Assembly (NCBI GenBank): GCA_963836265.1
Contig: CAWIIO010000005.1
Span: 310,001-374,000, forward strand
Direction of reading: 5' to 3'
DNA from: CAIWHR01 sp963836265
GTDB lineage: Bacteria > Pseudomonadota > Gammaproteobacteria > Burkholderiales > Casimicrobiaceae
DNA: 64,000 bases
Below the pieces are notes generated by a model, which had not been told where the DNA came from, searched no databases, and worked only from the letters and a program-made list of their open reading frames with translations. Below are positions 25,840 to 34,304 of the stretch, piece by piece. Each line of letters begins with the position of its first letter. Position 1 is the first letter of the stretch. The position numbers were made by a program, and so were the translations under genes.

Positions 25840-26376
25840 ATGAACTCTTGCCCGTCATTCCCGCGAAGAGCCTGCCCCCGAGGGCGTAGTCGGGGGCGGG
25901 AATCCAGCATCCTTGCCGCGAACGCCGCTGGCTCCCCGCCCGCGCGGGGACGACGATCGAGTACGCGGGTCGCCGGTTTCTCGCTGCTCGAGGTGCTGGT
26001 CGCCTTCGTGATCCTGTCGCTCGTCGCCACCGCCCTGTTCCGGCTCTTTTCGGGCGCCCTCAACAATGCGTCGGCGGCGGACGATTACAGCCGCGCGGTG
26101 CTGGTCGCGGAAAGCGCGCTCGCGGAGGCGGCGGCCGCGCAACCGCTGCGCGAGGCGACCCAGCAGGGGACGGCGGACGACGGGCGAATCGAGTGGACGA
26201 CGCGCGTCGAACCCTACGTCGCACCCGGCGTCAGCCCCGATGTCGAGCGCGCATCGGAATCGATGAACGTGCGTCTCTACCGCGTGAGCGTCGAGGTCAC
26301 GTTTCCGTCGCCGACCGGCGGCAAGCGGGCGCTCGCGCTCGCCACGGCGCGTCTCGGTGCGAAGGAAGCCAGATGA
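25840..26376 (+). CDS. gspI: Minor pseudopilin GspI with repeat-derived leader
   Basis: A 178-residue protein. The prepilin cleavage site is Gly46/Phe47 with Glu51 at +5 (VAGFSLLEVLVAFVILS), and the GspI helix follows. The leader of 46 residues is far longer than the usual 5-15. Most of it (residues about 5-39, rich in Arg and Pro) is encoded by a palindromic intergenic-type repeat (25853-25953). No ATG, GTG or TTG lies in frame between the repeat and the cleavage site, so the repeat must be translated from the ATG at 25840, one base after the gspH stop. The leader is removed by the prepilin peptidase, which may explain why it is tolerated. Confidence 0.9.
   Translation: MNSCPSFPRRACPRGRSRGRESSILAANAAGSPPARGRRSSTRVAGFSLLEVLVAFVILSLVATALFRLFSGALNNASAADDYSRAVLVAESALAEAAAAQPLREATQQGTADDGRIEWTTRVEPYVAPGVSPDVERASESMNVRLYRVSVEVTFPSPTGGKRALALATARLGAKEAR
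25853..25953. repeat. Palindromic repeat (ATTCCC/GGGAAT type) inside gspI
   Basis: The sequence starts with CGTCATTCCCGCG. ATTCCCGC (25857-25864) pairs with GCGGGAAT (25896-25903), and inside them CCCCCG pairs with CGGGGG. A further GC stem (CCCCGCCCGCGCGGGG) follows at about 25933-25949. The CGTCATTCCCGCG...GCGGGAATCCAG form is the common dispersed repeat of Beta- and Gammaproteobacteria, related to neisserial dRS3. It normally lies between genes. Confidence 0.7.
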
Positions 26377-27164
26377 AGGGCCCGAGCACGCGCCGGCGGG
26401 TGGGGCCGCGCAGTCGCGCCGCCGGGCCGCCCCAAGGCGCGAATGGGTCCCCCGCCGGGGGCAGCGCGGCGGCGCAAGCCGCAAGCGTGGGGGCCCATCG
26501 GATGGCCGGCTTCACGTTGCTCGAGCTCGTCATTGCGCTCGTCCTGCTCGCGCTGATGTCGGCCGTGATGTTCGGGTCGCTGTCGATGGCGGGACGGACC
26601 TGGGATGGCGGCGAGGCCAAGGTCGGAGAAGTGTCGGCGATGCGGCAGGCCCAGGAATTCCTGCGCGAGCAACTGTCCGCGCAATATCCGTTGCGTCTGC
26701 GCAAGGTCGCCGAGCTGCCGTTGCTCTTCGCCGGCGAACGCAGCGAGATGCGCTACGCTGCGGCACTGCCGCCCCGCGTGGTCGAGGGTGGCGTCTATTA
26801 CTTCCGCCTGGCGGTGGCGAAATCCGACACCAAGTCGCAGCTTGTCCTCGAGCGCATGATCCCCGATGCCGGCGCGCTGCAGGAACCGGAGTTTCGCGAC
26901 GCGGAGCGCTCGGTGCTGGCCGACGGCATCGCCGAATTGCGCATTTCGTATTTCGGCCGCGACCCGGACGCGGCCGACACCGACGTGCCGACTTGGCGCG
27001 ACCATTGGGGAGACCGGCAGCGCTTGCCGCTCCTCGTGCGCATCGAAGTGAAGCCCGAGAAAGGCGCCGCGTGGCCGGTCCTCGTCGTCGAGCCGCGCCG
27101 GGCGCCGGAATCGGGATGCGTATCGTACGATCCGGCGCGCAATCGCTGCGGGAGCGTCGGCTGA
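26373..27164 (+). CDS. gspJ: Minor pseudopilin GspJ
   Basis: A 263-residue protein. The processing site is Gly46/Phe47 (MAGFTLLELVIALVLLALM) with Glu51 at +5. The extracellular part has the GspJ pattern AELRISYFGRD near the C-terminus. From the ATG at 26373, which overlaps the gspI stop by four bases, the leader is 46 residues and is largely encoded by a GC-rich repeat (26421-26497). An alternative ATG at 26502 would leave only a three-residue leader (MAG), so it is less likely but cannot be excluded. Confidence 0.9.
   Translation: MKGPSTRRRVGPRSRAAGPPQGANGSPAGGSAAAQAASVGAHRMAGFTLLELVIALVLLALMSAVMFGSLSMAGRTWDGGEAKVGEVSAMRQAQEFLREQLSAQYPLRLRKVAELPLLFAGERSEMRYAAALPPRVVEGGVYYFRLAVAKSDTKSQLVLERMIPDAGALQEPEFRDAERSVLADGIAELRISYFGRDPDAADTDVPTWRDHWGDRQRLPLLVRIEVKPEKGAAWPVLVVEPRRAPESGCVSYDPARNRCGSVG
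26421..26497. repeat. GGCCGCCCCAAG-type GC-rich repeat at the start of gspJ
   Basis: The sequence begins GCCGGGCCGCCCCAAGGCGC and contains a CCCCC-GCC-GGGGG hairpin and a closing GTGGGGGCCCA that pairs imperfectly with TGGGTCCCCC. This matches a palindromic repeat often seen between genes in Burkholderiales genomes (form GGCCGCCCCAAG...CCCCCTCGGGGGG...GTGGGGGC). It lies in the presumed leader of GspJ. Confidence 0.6.
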
Positions 27165-28132
27165 TGCGCACCGGGCGTCCTCCGCAAGCGCGTCAGGCCG
27201 GCATCGCGCTCATCGCCGTGCTGTGGCTCACCGTGTTGCTGACGGTGGTCGCGAGCGGTTTCGCGTATTCGATGCGCGGCGAAGCGCTCGCGGCACGCAA
27301 CGCGCTCTCGCTCGCGCAGGCGCGCGCCGCCGCCGATGGCGCCGTCGAACGCACCGCCTTCGAGCTTTCGCGCCCGCGCAATATCGCCGACGTGTGGCAA
27401 CCCGACGGCGTCGCGCACGTCTGGCAGGACGGCGAGGCGCGGCTCACCGTCACTGCGACGGACGAGACGGCGCGGATCGACGTCAACGCGGCACCGGCGC
27501 CGCTGTTGAGGGGACTGCTGCAGAACGTCGGCGGACTGGACGCCGACACGGCGCAGCATGTCGTCGAAGCGATCGAGGACTGGCGCGATGCCGACGACCT
27601 GAAGCGTCCGAACGGCGCCGAGGACGCGGACTATCGCGCTGCCGGGCGCACCTACGGTCCGGCGAACGCGTCGTTCAGCGCCGTGGGCGAGCTGCGGCGC
27701 GTGCTCGGCGTGACCCCTGGGCTGATGGCGCGGATCGCTGACGATCTCACCGTCTACTCGTGGCAACCGGCGATCAACCCCGCGACCGCCTCGCGCGACG
27801 TGCTCCTCGCGTTGCCGAACATGACGCCGGAGATCGTCGATGCCTTCATCGCGCAGCGCAGCGACGCGCTCGCGAACAAGCTCCCGGTGCCGCCGCTGCC
27901 GCAGGCGACGGGCTTCGCGGTCGGAGCCGCACCGGTCTGGCGAATCCACGCCGAGGCGGCGATGGCCGATGGGGTAACCTTCGTCCGCGACGCGGTGCTG
28001 CGGCCGTCCGCAGATCCGCGGCGTCCGCTCATCGCACTCCTGTGGCAGGAAGGCGCGCGCGCGCCGCTGCCGGACTCCATCGCCGCGAATGGCAGCGCGG
28101 CGCCTGACGCCTATGAACCAGGCACTCGCTGA
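27164..28132 (+). CDS. gspK: Minor pseudopilin GspK
   Basis: A 322-residue protein, the large tip pseudopilin. The N-terminal QAGIALIAVLWLTVLLTVVASG is the GspK helix, which typically lacks Glu at +5. The two helix-hairpin-helix-like SAM domains follow, with DVNAAP-type IDVNAAPAPLL, EAIEDWRDADDLKRPNGAEDADY and NPATASRDVLLALPNMTPEIVDAFI. The ATG overlaps the gspJ stop (base 27164 shared). Length is typical. Confidence 0.93.
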   Translation: MRTGRPPQARQAGIALIAVLWLTVLLTVVASGFAYSMRGEALAARNALSLAQARAAADGAVERTAFELSRPRNIADVWQPDGVAHVWQDGEARLTVTATDETARIDVNAAPAPLLRGLLQNVGGLDADTAQHVVEAIEDWRDADDLKRPNGAEDADYRAAGRTYGPANASFSAVGELRRVLGVTPGLMARIADDLTVYSWQPAINPATASRDVLLALPNMTPEIVDAFIAQRSDALANKLPVPPLPQATGFAVGAAPVWRIHAEAAMADGVTFVRDAVLRPSADPRRPLIALLWQEGARAPLPDSIAANGSAAPDAYEPGTR

Positions 28133-29642
28133 TTTCGGGTATCGGCTGCGCACGCTCGCCGATCGCTACGGGCTGCCGACCTTCTGGCGCTGGTGGATCG
28201 GGGAGCTCTCTGCGCTCGTCCCGCCGGCGCCGCGCACCGCGATCAAGCGCCGGCGCCTGCGTCCGGTCCTCGCGTTCGGCACCGCTAGTGCAGTGCTGTG
28301 GGAGCCGCGGGTTGTGAACGGCGCGCTGGGATACGCCGAGTCGGCGCGAATCCCGCTCGCAGGCGACGCGGCCGCGACGGTGCAGGCGGGCCGTGCGGCG
28401 ATCGACGCGCTGCCCGGCATCGCCTACGGCGGCGCGGTCGCCGCGGCCAAGGTCGTCATCGCGCTGCCCGCGGGCCAGGTGCTGCGCAAGCGCCTGACGC
28501 TCCCGGCGGCGGTCGAGCAGGACCTGCGCCAGGCGCTCGCCTACGATCTCGACCGGCATACGCCGTTCAAGCCGGACGAGCTCTACTTCGGCGCCGTCGT
28601 CGTCGCCCGCGACCCGCAACGCAAGGAGATCGGCGTCGACTGGGCCGCGGCGCTGAAGACCGTCGTCGATCAGGCGCGCCGGCAAGCCGAGAACTGGGGC
28701 GCGACCGTCGTTGCGGTGACGCCCGACGCGCCCGGCATCGCCGGTCCGGCGGTGACCGGGGCCTCGAAGCTCAACCTGCTCCCGCAGTCGGCGCGGCAGG
28801 ACCCAGCGTGGTGGCGCCGCTGGCAGATATGGGCGCCGGTTGCCGCGGTCGGCGCGGCGGCGCTGGTCGCGATCGCCCTGCCGCTCTGGCAAAAGCGCGA
28901 CTATGCGATCGCGCTCACCAAGGTCACCGAGCAGGCGCGCGTGCAGGCCGATGCGGCGAGTGCGCTGCGGCAGCAGCTCGATACGATGACCGGCGACTAC
29001 AACTTCGTGCTGGGCAGGAAATACACCTTTCCAAGCGCAGTCGACGTCATTGAAGACGTGACGAAGCTCATGCCCGACGACACGTGGCTCACCCAGTTCG
29101 AGGTGAAAACCCAGGCCAAGGGCAAGGACCTGCGTCGGGAGATGTTGTTGCGTGGCGAGTCGGCCAACGCCGGCCGGCTCGTGACGCTGTTCGAAGCGTC
29201 GAAGCTCTTCACGGACGCGGCGCCGCGGTCGCCGACGACCAAGATCCAGCCCGGGCCGGGCGAGATCTTCGACCTGGGCGCGCAACTGATCCCTGCGCCG
29301 GCGCCGCAGCCGCTGCAATTCGCCAGCACGGCGATCTCCGACGTGCCGCCGCCGCCCGCGCCGCAAGGGGCCGCTGCGCCCGCCGCGCCGCCCCCGCCGC
29401 CGCCACCCGCCGCGCCTGCAGCCACCCCCGCGGCCGGACCGGCGCCCGCGACGCCACCGGCCGCCGCACCCGCCACGGCGCCGGCAGCCAGGGAGACGTC
29501 GACGGGGCTTCGCATCGCCGCCCCCGGCGAGGGCCCCGGCGTCGCCGCCGTTCCATTCACGCCGAACGCCGGGCCGCCGCGCCCGGCGCAAGCTCCGCCA
29601 GGGCCCTACCGGCCGGCGCCGGCAGGAAGCAAGGCGCCATGA
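28113..29642 (+). CDS. gspL: Type II secretion inner-membrane protein GspL
   Basis: A 509-residue bitopic protein. Residues about 1-230 are a cytoplasmic actin-like domain that would dock GspE. One membrane helix (WAPVAAVGAAALVAIALPLW) is near residue 250. The periplasmic ferredoxin-like part (VDVIEDVTKLMPDDTWLTQFEV) resembles the PilN/GspL fold. The last about 100 residues are a Pro/Ala-rich tail, longer than in classical GspL. The start at 28113 overlaps gspK by 20 bases; ATG 28089 is also in frame. Confidence 0.85.
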   Translation: MNQALADFGYRLRTLADRYGLPTFWRWWIGELSALVPPAPRTAIKRRRLRPVLAFGTASAVLWEPRVVNGALGYAESARIPLAGDAAATVQAGRAAIDALPGIAYGGAVAAAKVVIALPAGQVLRKRLTLPAAVEQDLRQALAYDLDRHTPFKPDELYFGAVVVARDPQRKEIGVDWAAALKTVVDQARRQAENWGATVVAVTPDAPGIAGPAVTGASKLNLLPQSARQDPAWWRRWQIWAPVAAVGAAALVAIALPLWQKRDYAIALTKVTEQARVQADAASALRQQLDTMTGDYNFVLGRKYTFPSAVDVIEDVTKLMPDDTWLTQFEVKTQAKGKDLRREMLLRGESANAGRLVTLFEASKLFTDAAPRSPTTKIQPGPGEIFDLGAQLIPAPAPQPLQFASTAISDVPPPPAPQGAAAPAAPPPPPPPAAPAATPAAGPAPATPPAAAPATAPAARETSTGLRIAAPGEGPGVAAVPFTPNAGPPRPAQAPPGPYRPAPAGSKAP

Positions 29643-30235
29643 TTGCGGCCATCACCAAGCTTCCGGCGACGCAGCAGCGCTCGCTCGCCATTGTGCTGCT
29701 GGCCGTCGCGGTTGCGGGCGCGCTCTCGATCGTCCTGCTGCCGATCGTGCTTCTGCACAAGCACTATGACGATCGTATCGCCGCGCTCGACGACCGGCTC
29801 GAAACCTATCGCCGCGTTGCCGCCCAGGCGCCCGAATACCGGAAGGCCGTCCAGAGCATCCGGGCCAAGGACACGCGCCGCTTTTTCCTCAGGAACACCG
29901 CGCCAAATCTGGCCGGAGCGGAACTGCAGGAGCTCGTTCGCGCCGCGATCGAAGGAAACGGCGGGCGCATCACGACGAGCCAGAACCAGGCGCCCAAGGA
30001 CGAGGGCCGGTTCCGCCAGATCGGCGTCAACGTCCAGTTCTTCGCGACGACGCCGAACCTGCAGAAGGTGCTGTATGCGCTCGAGGCCCAGCAACCGTAT
30101 CTGATCGTCGACAACCTGACGATGCGGCCGCTGAACGCGTTCCGCGGCTTCCGGCCGGCGCCAGGGCAGGAACCGGAGGTCAACGTCCAGCTCGACGTCG
30201 TCGGCTATGCGTACGCCGAGGGCGAGAAGAGGTAG
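29639..30235 (+). CDS. gspM: Type II secretion protein GspM
   Basis: A 198-residue bitopic protein with one N-terminal helix (LAIVLLAVAVAGALSIVLLPIVLL) and a periplasmic coiled-coil plus ferredoxin-like domain. The segments ELQELVRAAIEGNGGRI and LYALEAQQPYLIVDNLTMRP fit the GspM family (XpsM type). It pairs with GspL in the inner-membrane platform. The ATG overlaps the gspL stop by four bases. Confidence 0.88.
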   Translation: MIAAITKLPATQQRSLAIVLLAVAVAGALSIVLLPIVLLHKHYDDRIAALDDRLETYRRVAAQAPEYRKAVQSIRAKDTRRFFLRNTAPNLAGAELQELVRAAIEGNGGRITTSQNQAPKDEGRFRQIGVNVQFFATTPNLQKVLYALEAQQPYLIVDNLTMRPLNAFRGFRPAPGQEPEVNVQLDVVGYAYAEGEKR

Positions 30236-30247
30236 GAGCGCAGACCC

Positions 30248-31066
30248 GTGGACATTTTTGCGACACGCGCCCGCGCTGCCCTGTGGTGGCTCGCCCCGCT
30301 GGCAATCCTGCTGGTGCTGATCGGCTGGGAGGCGGACTGGGGCGGCGGGCTGCGCAAGCAACCGCCGCCGGAGGTTCCCGCGGCCCCGAAGCCGGTCACG
30401 TTGGCGCTGATGCCCGAATATTCGATCACGGGGGGCGTCGCTGCCCGCACCGAGACGGTGACCCGGACGCTTTTCAATCCGACGCGCCGCCAGGCCGCCG
30501 CCGTGGCCGACGCGTCGAAGCAGCGGATGCAGCGCGGCCAATTCGCGCTGACGGGCACCACGGTGATCGACGGGAAGAGCACGGCTTTCCTTCGCGAAAC
30601 CGTCGGCGGCAAGTCGCGCCGCGTGCACCAGGGCGAAGTCATCAACGGAATCACCGTCGCCGAAGTAAAGCCCGACCGGGTGAAGCTCGCGCTCGGCGAC
30701 GAAATGGAGGAGCTCGTGCTGCGGGTCGCGACGAACTCGCGGCCGACGACGCAGCCGGCGGCGCCCGTTCCCGTCCCGCCGGCCGCCGGTTCGGCGCCCG
30801 CTCACCCCGTGCCGGGCGCCGCGCAGCCCGCCGCTCCCCAGCCCGCGGCCGCGGGGAATGCCGCGCAGTCGCTCGCGCAGCGGCGGGCCGCGGCCCGCGC
30901 CGCCGCCGCTGCCGCGCAACCGGCACAGCTGCCGGGTGCTGCGCCGGCGCGCGCCCCCGCCACTGCCGCGCCACCCGCTGCCGCGCCGGGCGCCGCGCCC
31001 GATGCCGGGTGGCTCGAGATGTACCGGCGCTACGCGCAGCCGGTTCAGCCCCTGGTCCCGAAATGA
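30248..31066 (+). CDS. Type II secretion GspC/XpsN-type protein
   Basis: A 272-residue bitopic protein with an N-terminal helix (WWLAPLAILLVLIGW) and a periplasmic HR-like domain (residues about 95-165: LTGTTVIDGKSTAFL, GEVINGITVAEVKPDRVKLAL), the part that contacts the secretin. The C-terminal 100 residues are Pro/Ala-rich. Position between gspM and gspD corresponds to xpsN of Xanthomonas, the GspC counterpart. It starts with GTG at 30248. Whether to name it GspC or GspN is a matter of convention. Confidence 0.8.
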   Translation: MDIFATRARAALWWLAPLAILLVLIGWEADWGGGLRKQPPPEVPAAPKPVTLALMPEYSITGGVAARTETVTRTLFNPTRRQAAAVADASKQRMQRGQFALTGTTVIDGKSTAFLRETVGGKSRRVHQGEVINGITVAEVKPDRVKLALGDEMEELVLRVATNSRPTTQPAAPVPVPPAAGSAPAHPVPGAAQPAAPQPAAAGNAAQSLAQRRAAARAAAAAAQPAQLPGAAPARAPATAAPPAAAPGAAPDAGWLEMYRRYAQPVQPLVPK

Positions 31067-31182
31067 TGCGAGTGCGACGCCCTTGCGATAATGCGCCGCC
31101 GCAGCGGCCGCACGCCGACCCACGCCGCGCCTCGCGAGCGGGGAGACGCTGCCGCCACCGCGCGCCAACCGGAAAAAAACAA

Positions 31183-33450
31183 ATGCCGATGAATCGATCT
31201 CTCGCCGGAGCGCTCGTGTGCATGCTCCCGCTCTTCCTCGCCGCCTGCGCCTCGGAGCCCCCGACCTCGGGGGCCGCCGCGCCGCAGCCTGATCGCTCCC
31301 AGGCGCAGACGGCCGCTCAGGCGATGACTCCCGCGCCGGCGATGGCCGAAGCGGCGCAACGCGCGCTGCAGCCCGGCCTGCCCACGGCCGAGGAAAAAGC
31401 GCGCATGTTCAAGGGCACCGGGGTCCTCGTCAAAGGCCAGCAGCAGGGAGGTGCGCTGCCGCCCGGGCCGCCGGTGCAGCCCGCCGGCGGCGGCGTGGTG
31501 CTCAACTTCGAAGGCGCCGACCTGCGTGAAGTCATCCGCAACATCCTGGGCGACATCCTGAACGAGAGCTACACGATCGATGCGGCGGTCGGGGGCACGG
31601 TGACCATCCGCACCTCGTCCGGAATTCCGCGCGACGCGCTGCCGGCGACGCTCGAAATGCTGCTGCGGATGAACGGCGCGGCGATGGTCAAGGATTCTGG
31701 GGTGTACAAGATCGTGCCGCAGGCAGCCGCGGTTCGCGGCAACATCACGCCGCAGCTCGGCAACTCGTCGCGGGCGCTGCCGCCGGGCTTTTCGGTGCAG
31801 ATCGTTCCGCTGCGCTACATCGGCGTGCGGGAAATGATGCGGATCCTCGAGCCGTTCGTGCGCGATGCGACCGCGGTGCGGCCCGACGAGCTGCGCAACC
31901 TGCTGGTGCTCTCCGGCACCGAGCAGGAGCTTAAGCACCTGGTCGAGACGATCGACATGTTCGACATCGACTGGATGGCGGGCATGTCGGTCGGCCTGTT
32001 CACGCTGCAGAACGCCGACGTGAAGTCGGTCGGGCAGGAGCTCGACAAGGCGATCGGCGACAAGGCCGCGAGCCCGCTCACCGGCATCCTGCGCATCGTC
32101 CCGATCGAGCGGCTGAACGCGCTGCTGGTGATCACGCCGCAGCCCGCGTATCTCGAGGAAGCGAAGAAATGGATCGCTCGACTCGACCAGGGCGGCGGCG
32201 GCGAGGGCCCGCGCTTCTACGTGTACAACCTGCAGAACCAGCGCGCCGAAAAGCTCGGGCCGTTGCTGACGCAGGCGTTCTCGGGCCGGGCGGCCCCGGC
32301 CGGCCCGACTCCGCCGCCGACCGTCGCCCCCGGCACGCCGGCGGGCACCATCGTGAGTCCGCCGCAGTTCCAGGCGCAGCCGGCGATCACCCAGCCGACG
32401 ATCCAGTTGACCGCGCCGCCCGCGCCCGCGGCGACGCCGACAGGCGCCGCGACGGGCCTCGCCGTCGTGCGCAACATCCAGGTCGTCGCCGACAAGGACA
32501 ACAATACGCTGCTGATCGTCGCCACCCCGGTCGAGTACACGGTGATCGAGGCGGCGCTGAAGAAGCTCGACGTGCCGTCGCGGCAGGTGGCAATGGAGGT
32601 GACGATCGCCTCGGTGACGCTGACCGACGAGATCGACTTCGGCGTCGAGTGGCTGTTCAAGGGCGGGGCGCCCTCCGGACGCGGCGCGGGCGGGCTGCTC
32701 ACGCGGTCGACGCCGTTCAATCCCGCAGTCCCGCCGGCGACGGGGGAGACGAGCCCCATCCTTTCGCTCGCGCAGGGCTTCACTTACATCATCAACAACG
32801 CGAACTTCCCCGGCGGCATCCAGGCGGCGCTGCACCTGCTCGACACGTACGGCGACACCAAGGTGATCGCGAACCCGCATCTCGCCGCGCTCGACAATCA
32901 GAAAGCGACGATCAAGGCGGGCAACAAGATCCCGATCAACCAGCAGAGCATCGTCGGCAGCACCACCAACGTGGTGACGACGACGTCGCAGTACATCGAC
33001 ACCGGCGTGCTGCTGCAGGTGACGCCGCACATCAACCAAGGGGGGCTCGTCACGCTCGACGTGCAAGCGGAAGTGAGCGATCCGGGCCCTGCGCCCGCGG
33101 GTGAGGCGCCGCCGATCAATACGCGATCGGTGCAGACGATCGTCAACGTCCAGTCGGGCCAGACGATGGTGATGGGCGGACTGATCGGGGAAACCAAAGG
33201 GAACAGCTCGAAGGGCTTGCCGCTGCTCTCGCGGATTCCGATCATCGGCGGGCTCTTCGGCGACCAGGCGCTCACCAACAACCGCACCGAGCTCGTGATG
33301 TTCATTACGCCGCGCGTGGTCGAAGGCGAGCTCGACATGAAGGGCATCATCGAGGACCTGCGCCGGCGGATGGAAAAGGTCGACGATTCGTTCAATGTCT
33401 TTACGAAAATCCAGCTCCCGCAGCCGGCGGCAAGCCCCGGAAAACAATAG
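31183..33450 (+). CDS. gspD: Type II secretion secretin GspD (lipoprotein type)
   Basis: A 755-residue outer-membrane channel. The N-terminus has a lipoprotein signal with lipobox LAAC, as in XpsD, so it may reach the outer membrane without a separate pilotin. The N0 domain is at about residues 105-190 (LNFEGADLREVIRNILGD), the N1-N3 domains follow at about 200-470, and the secretin core ends the chain (VANPHLAAL-type IANPHLAALDNQKATIKAGN, LLQVTPHINQ, VQSGQTMVMGGLI, PIIGGLFG, LVMFITPRVV). The Pro-rich insert near 370-420 interrupts the N3 region. Last gene of the operon. Confidence 0.95.
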   Translation: MPMNRSLAGALVCMLPLFLAACASEPPTSGAAAPQPDRSQAQTAAQAMTPAPAMAEAAQRALQPGLPTAEEKARMFKGTGVLVKGQQQGGALPPGPPVQPAGGGVVLNFEGADLREVIRNILGDILNESYTIDAAVGGTVTIRTSSGIPRDALPATLEMLLRMNGAAMVKDSGVYKIVPQAAAVRGNITPQLGNSSRALPPGFSVQIVPLRYIGVREMMRILEPFVRDATAVRPDELRNLLVLSGTEQELKHLVETIDMFDIDWMAGMSVGLFTLQNADVKSVGQELDKAIGDKAASPLTGILRIVPIERLNALLVITPQPAYLEEAKKWIARLDQGGGGEGPRFYVYNLQNQRAEKLGPLLTQAFSGRAAPAGPTPPPTVAPGTPAGTIVSPPQFQAQPAITQPTIQLTAPPAPAATPTGAATGLAVVRNIQVVADKDNNTLLIVATPVEYTVIEAALKKLDVPSRQVAMEVTIASVTLTDEIDFGVEWLFKGGAPSGRGAGGLLTRSTPFNPAVPPATGETSPILSLAQGFTYIINNANFPGGIQAALHLLDTYGDTKVIANPHLAALDNQKATIKAGNKIPINQQSIVGSTTNVVTTTSQYIDTGVLLQVTPHINQGGLVTLDVQAEVSDPGPAPAGEAPPINTRSVQTIVNVQSGQTMVMGGLIGETKGNSSKGLPLLSRIPIIGGLFGDQALTNNRTELVMFITPRVVEGELDMKGIIEDLRRRMEKVDDSFNVFTKIQLPQPAASPGKQ

Positions 33451-33697
33451 GGATCTTCAAAGGGCGTCGCCGGATGGCGACAGGAAAACGTCGCCAAAGC
33501 CCGACATTTCGTTGTTGCGCCCGCGCAACGGAAATTTGGCCCATTCGCTATTGGGGAAAACGCCGTTGACGATGCCGGAAGCATTAGCTAGGCTTGATTC
33601 GAGGATTGCGGCGCCGCAGGGCGGTCGGGCATGGGTTGGGCGGTCCTCGGCAATTGCACTGCGGCGGCTCACCTGTTTTTGCTCAGGGGCAATCCAC
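33451..33697. other. Intergenic region after gspD
   Basis: No gene is seen. It holds two short perfect inverted repeats: GTCGCC/GGCGAC (33466-33481, four-base loop) and GTTGCGC/GCGCAAC (33514-33529, two-base loop). Neither has a T-run, so a terminator role is only possible. Confidence 0.4.
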
Positions 33698-34150
33698 ATG
33701 GTTCGGCAAGGTTTCGGGTCGCGGGGCTTCCGCGCACGCGGGTTCAGGTTGCTTGCGCAGTCGCTCGGTGTCGCGGCCTTCGTTGCGGTGGCGGGATGCG
33801 CGACGATGGGCGGCGTCACCAAGGATTCCCCACCCGAGGTCAAGCGCGAGGCGGTCACTGAACGCGTCAACGCCCGGTGGGCGGCCCTGATCAAGGGCGA
33901 CATGGACACCGCGTACACGTTCCTGAGCCCGGCCTCGAAAGCGGTCACATCGCTGGCGGCCTACAAGGCGCAGGCAAGGGGGAAGGGGTTCCGGCAGGCC
34001 AAGATCGAAAAAGTCGATTGCGAGACGGAAGTGTGTCGGGTGACGCTGACGGTGGTCTACGATCACCCGAAGATGAAGGGCATTCCGACGCTGGACCACG
34101 AAGTCTGGGTGATCGACGAAGGACAAGTCTGGTACGTCTGGCGACAATAG
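33698..34150 (+). CDS. Putative lipoprotein of unknown function
   Basis: A 150-residue protein with an N-terminal signal ending in a lipobox VAGC (cysteine near residue 31). The mature part has a predicted NTF2-like or DUF4440-like feel (VNARWAALIKGDMDTAYTFLSPASK near residue 55), plus a Cys pair in DCETEVCRV. I do not recognise the family with certainty. It lies between the secretion operon and two exported-protein genes, so an envelope role is plausible but unproven. The ATG at 33698 was chosen because it begins the basic signal peptide. Confidence 0.65.
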   Translation: MVRQGFGSRGFRARGFRLLAQSLGVAAFVAVAGCATMGGVTKDSPPEVKREAVTERVNARWAALIKGDMDTAYTFLSPASKAVTSLAAYKAQARGKGFRQAKIEKVDCETEVCRVTLTVVYDHPKMKGIPTLDHEVWVIDEGQVWYVWRQ

Positions 34151-34206
34151 GCCGGCGGCCGTTGCAAATTTTCCACAGGGGGGCTTTCGGGCGGAATTGA
34201 AATCGT

Positions 34207-34236
34207 TTGGACAAGAGGGGCAAGCTGTAATAAGAT
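34207..34236 (+). promoter_or_regulatory. Sigma-70-type promoter of the exported-protein gene
   Basis: TTGGAC (34207-34212) and TAAGAT (34231-34236) are separated by 18 bases; TAATAA at 34228 would give a 15-base spacing. The region is AT-rich compared with its surroundings. A strong ribosome site AGGAG is at 34288-34292. Confidence 0.5.
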
Positions 34237-34253
34237 TCGCACGCTGTTGGTTC

Positions 34254-34269
34254 TAAAGTGATCACTTTA
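34254..34269. promoter_or_regulatory. Perfect 16-base palindrome, possible operator
   Basis: TAAAGTGATCACTTTA is perfectly self-complementary. It lies about 18 bases after the predicted -10 box and 35 bases before the ATG at 34305, so it would be at the start of the transcript. That position fits a repressor site or a 5' structure. The binding protein is not known. Confidence 0.5.
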
Positions 34270-34304
34270 AATCGCAATCGCAAACACAGGAGTCATCACC
34301 AACC

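Noticed and set aside
31045..33447. Minus-strand frame of 800 codons opposite gspD
   Set aside because: Shadow of the secretin gene with no recognisable domain.
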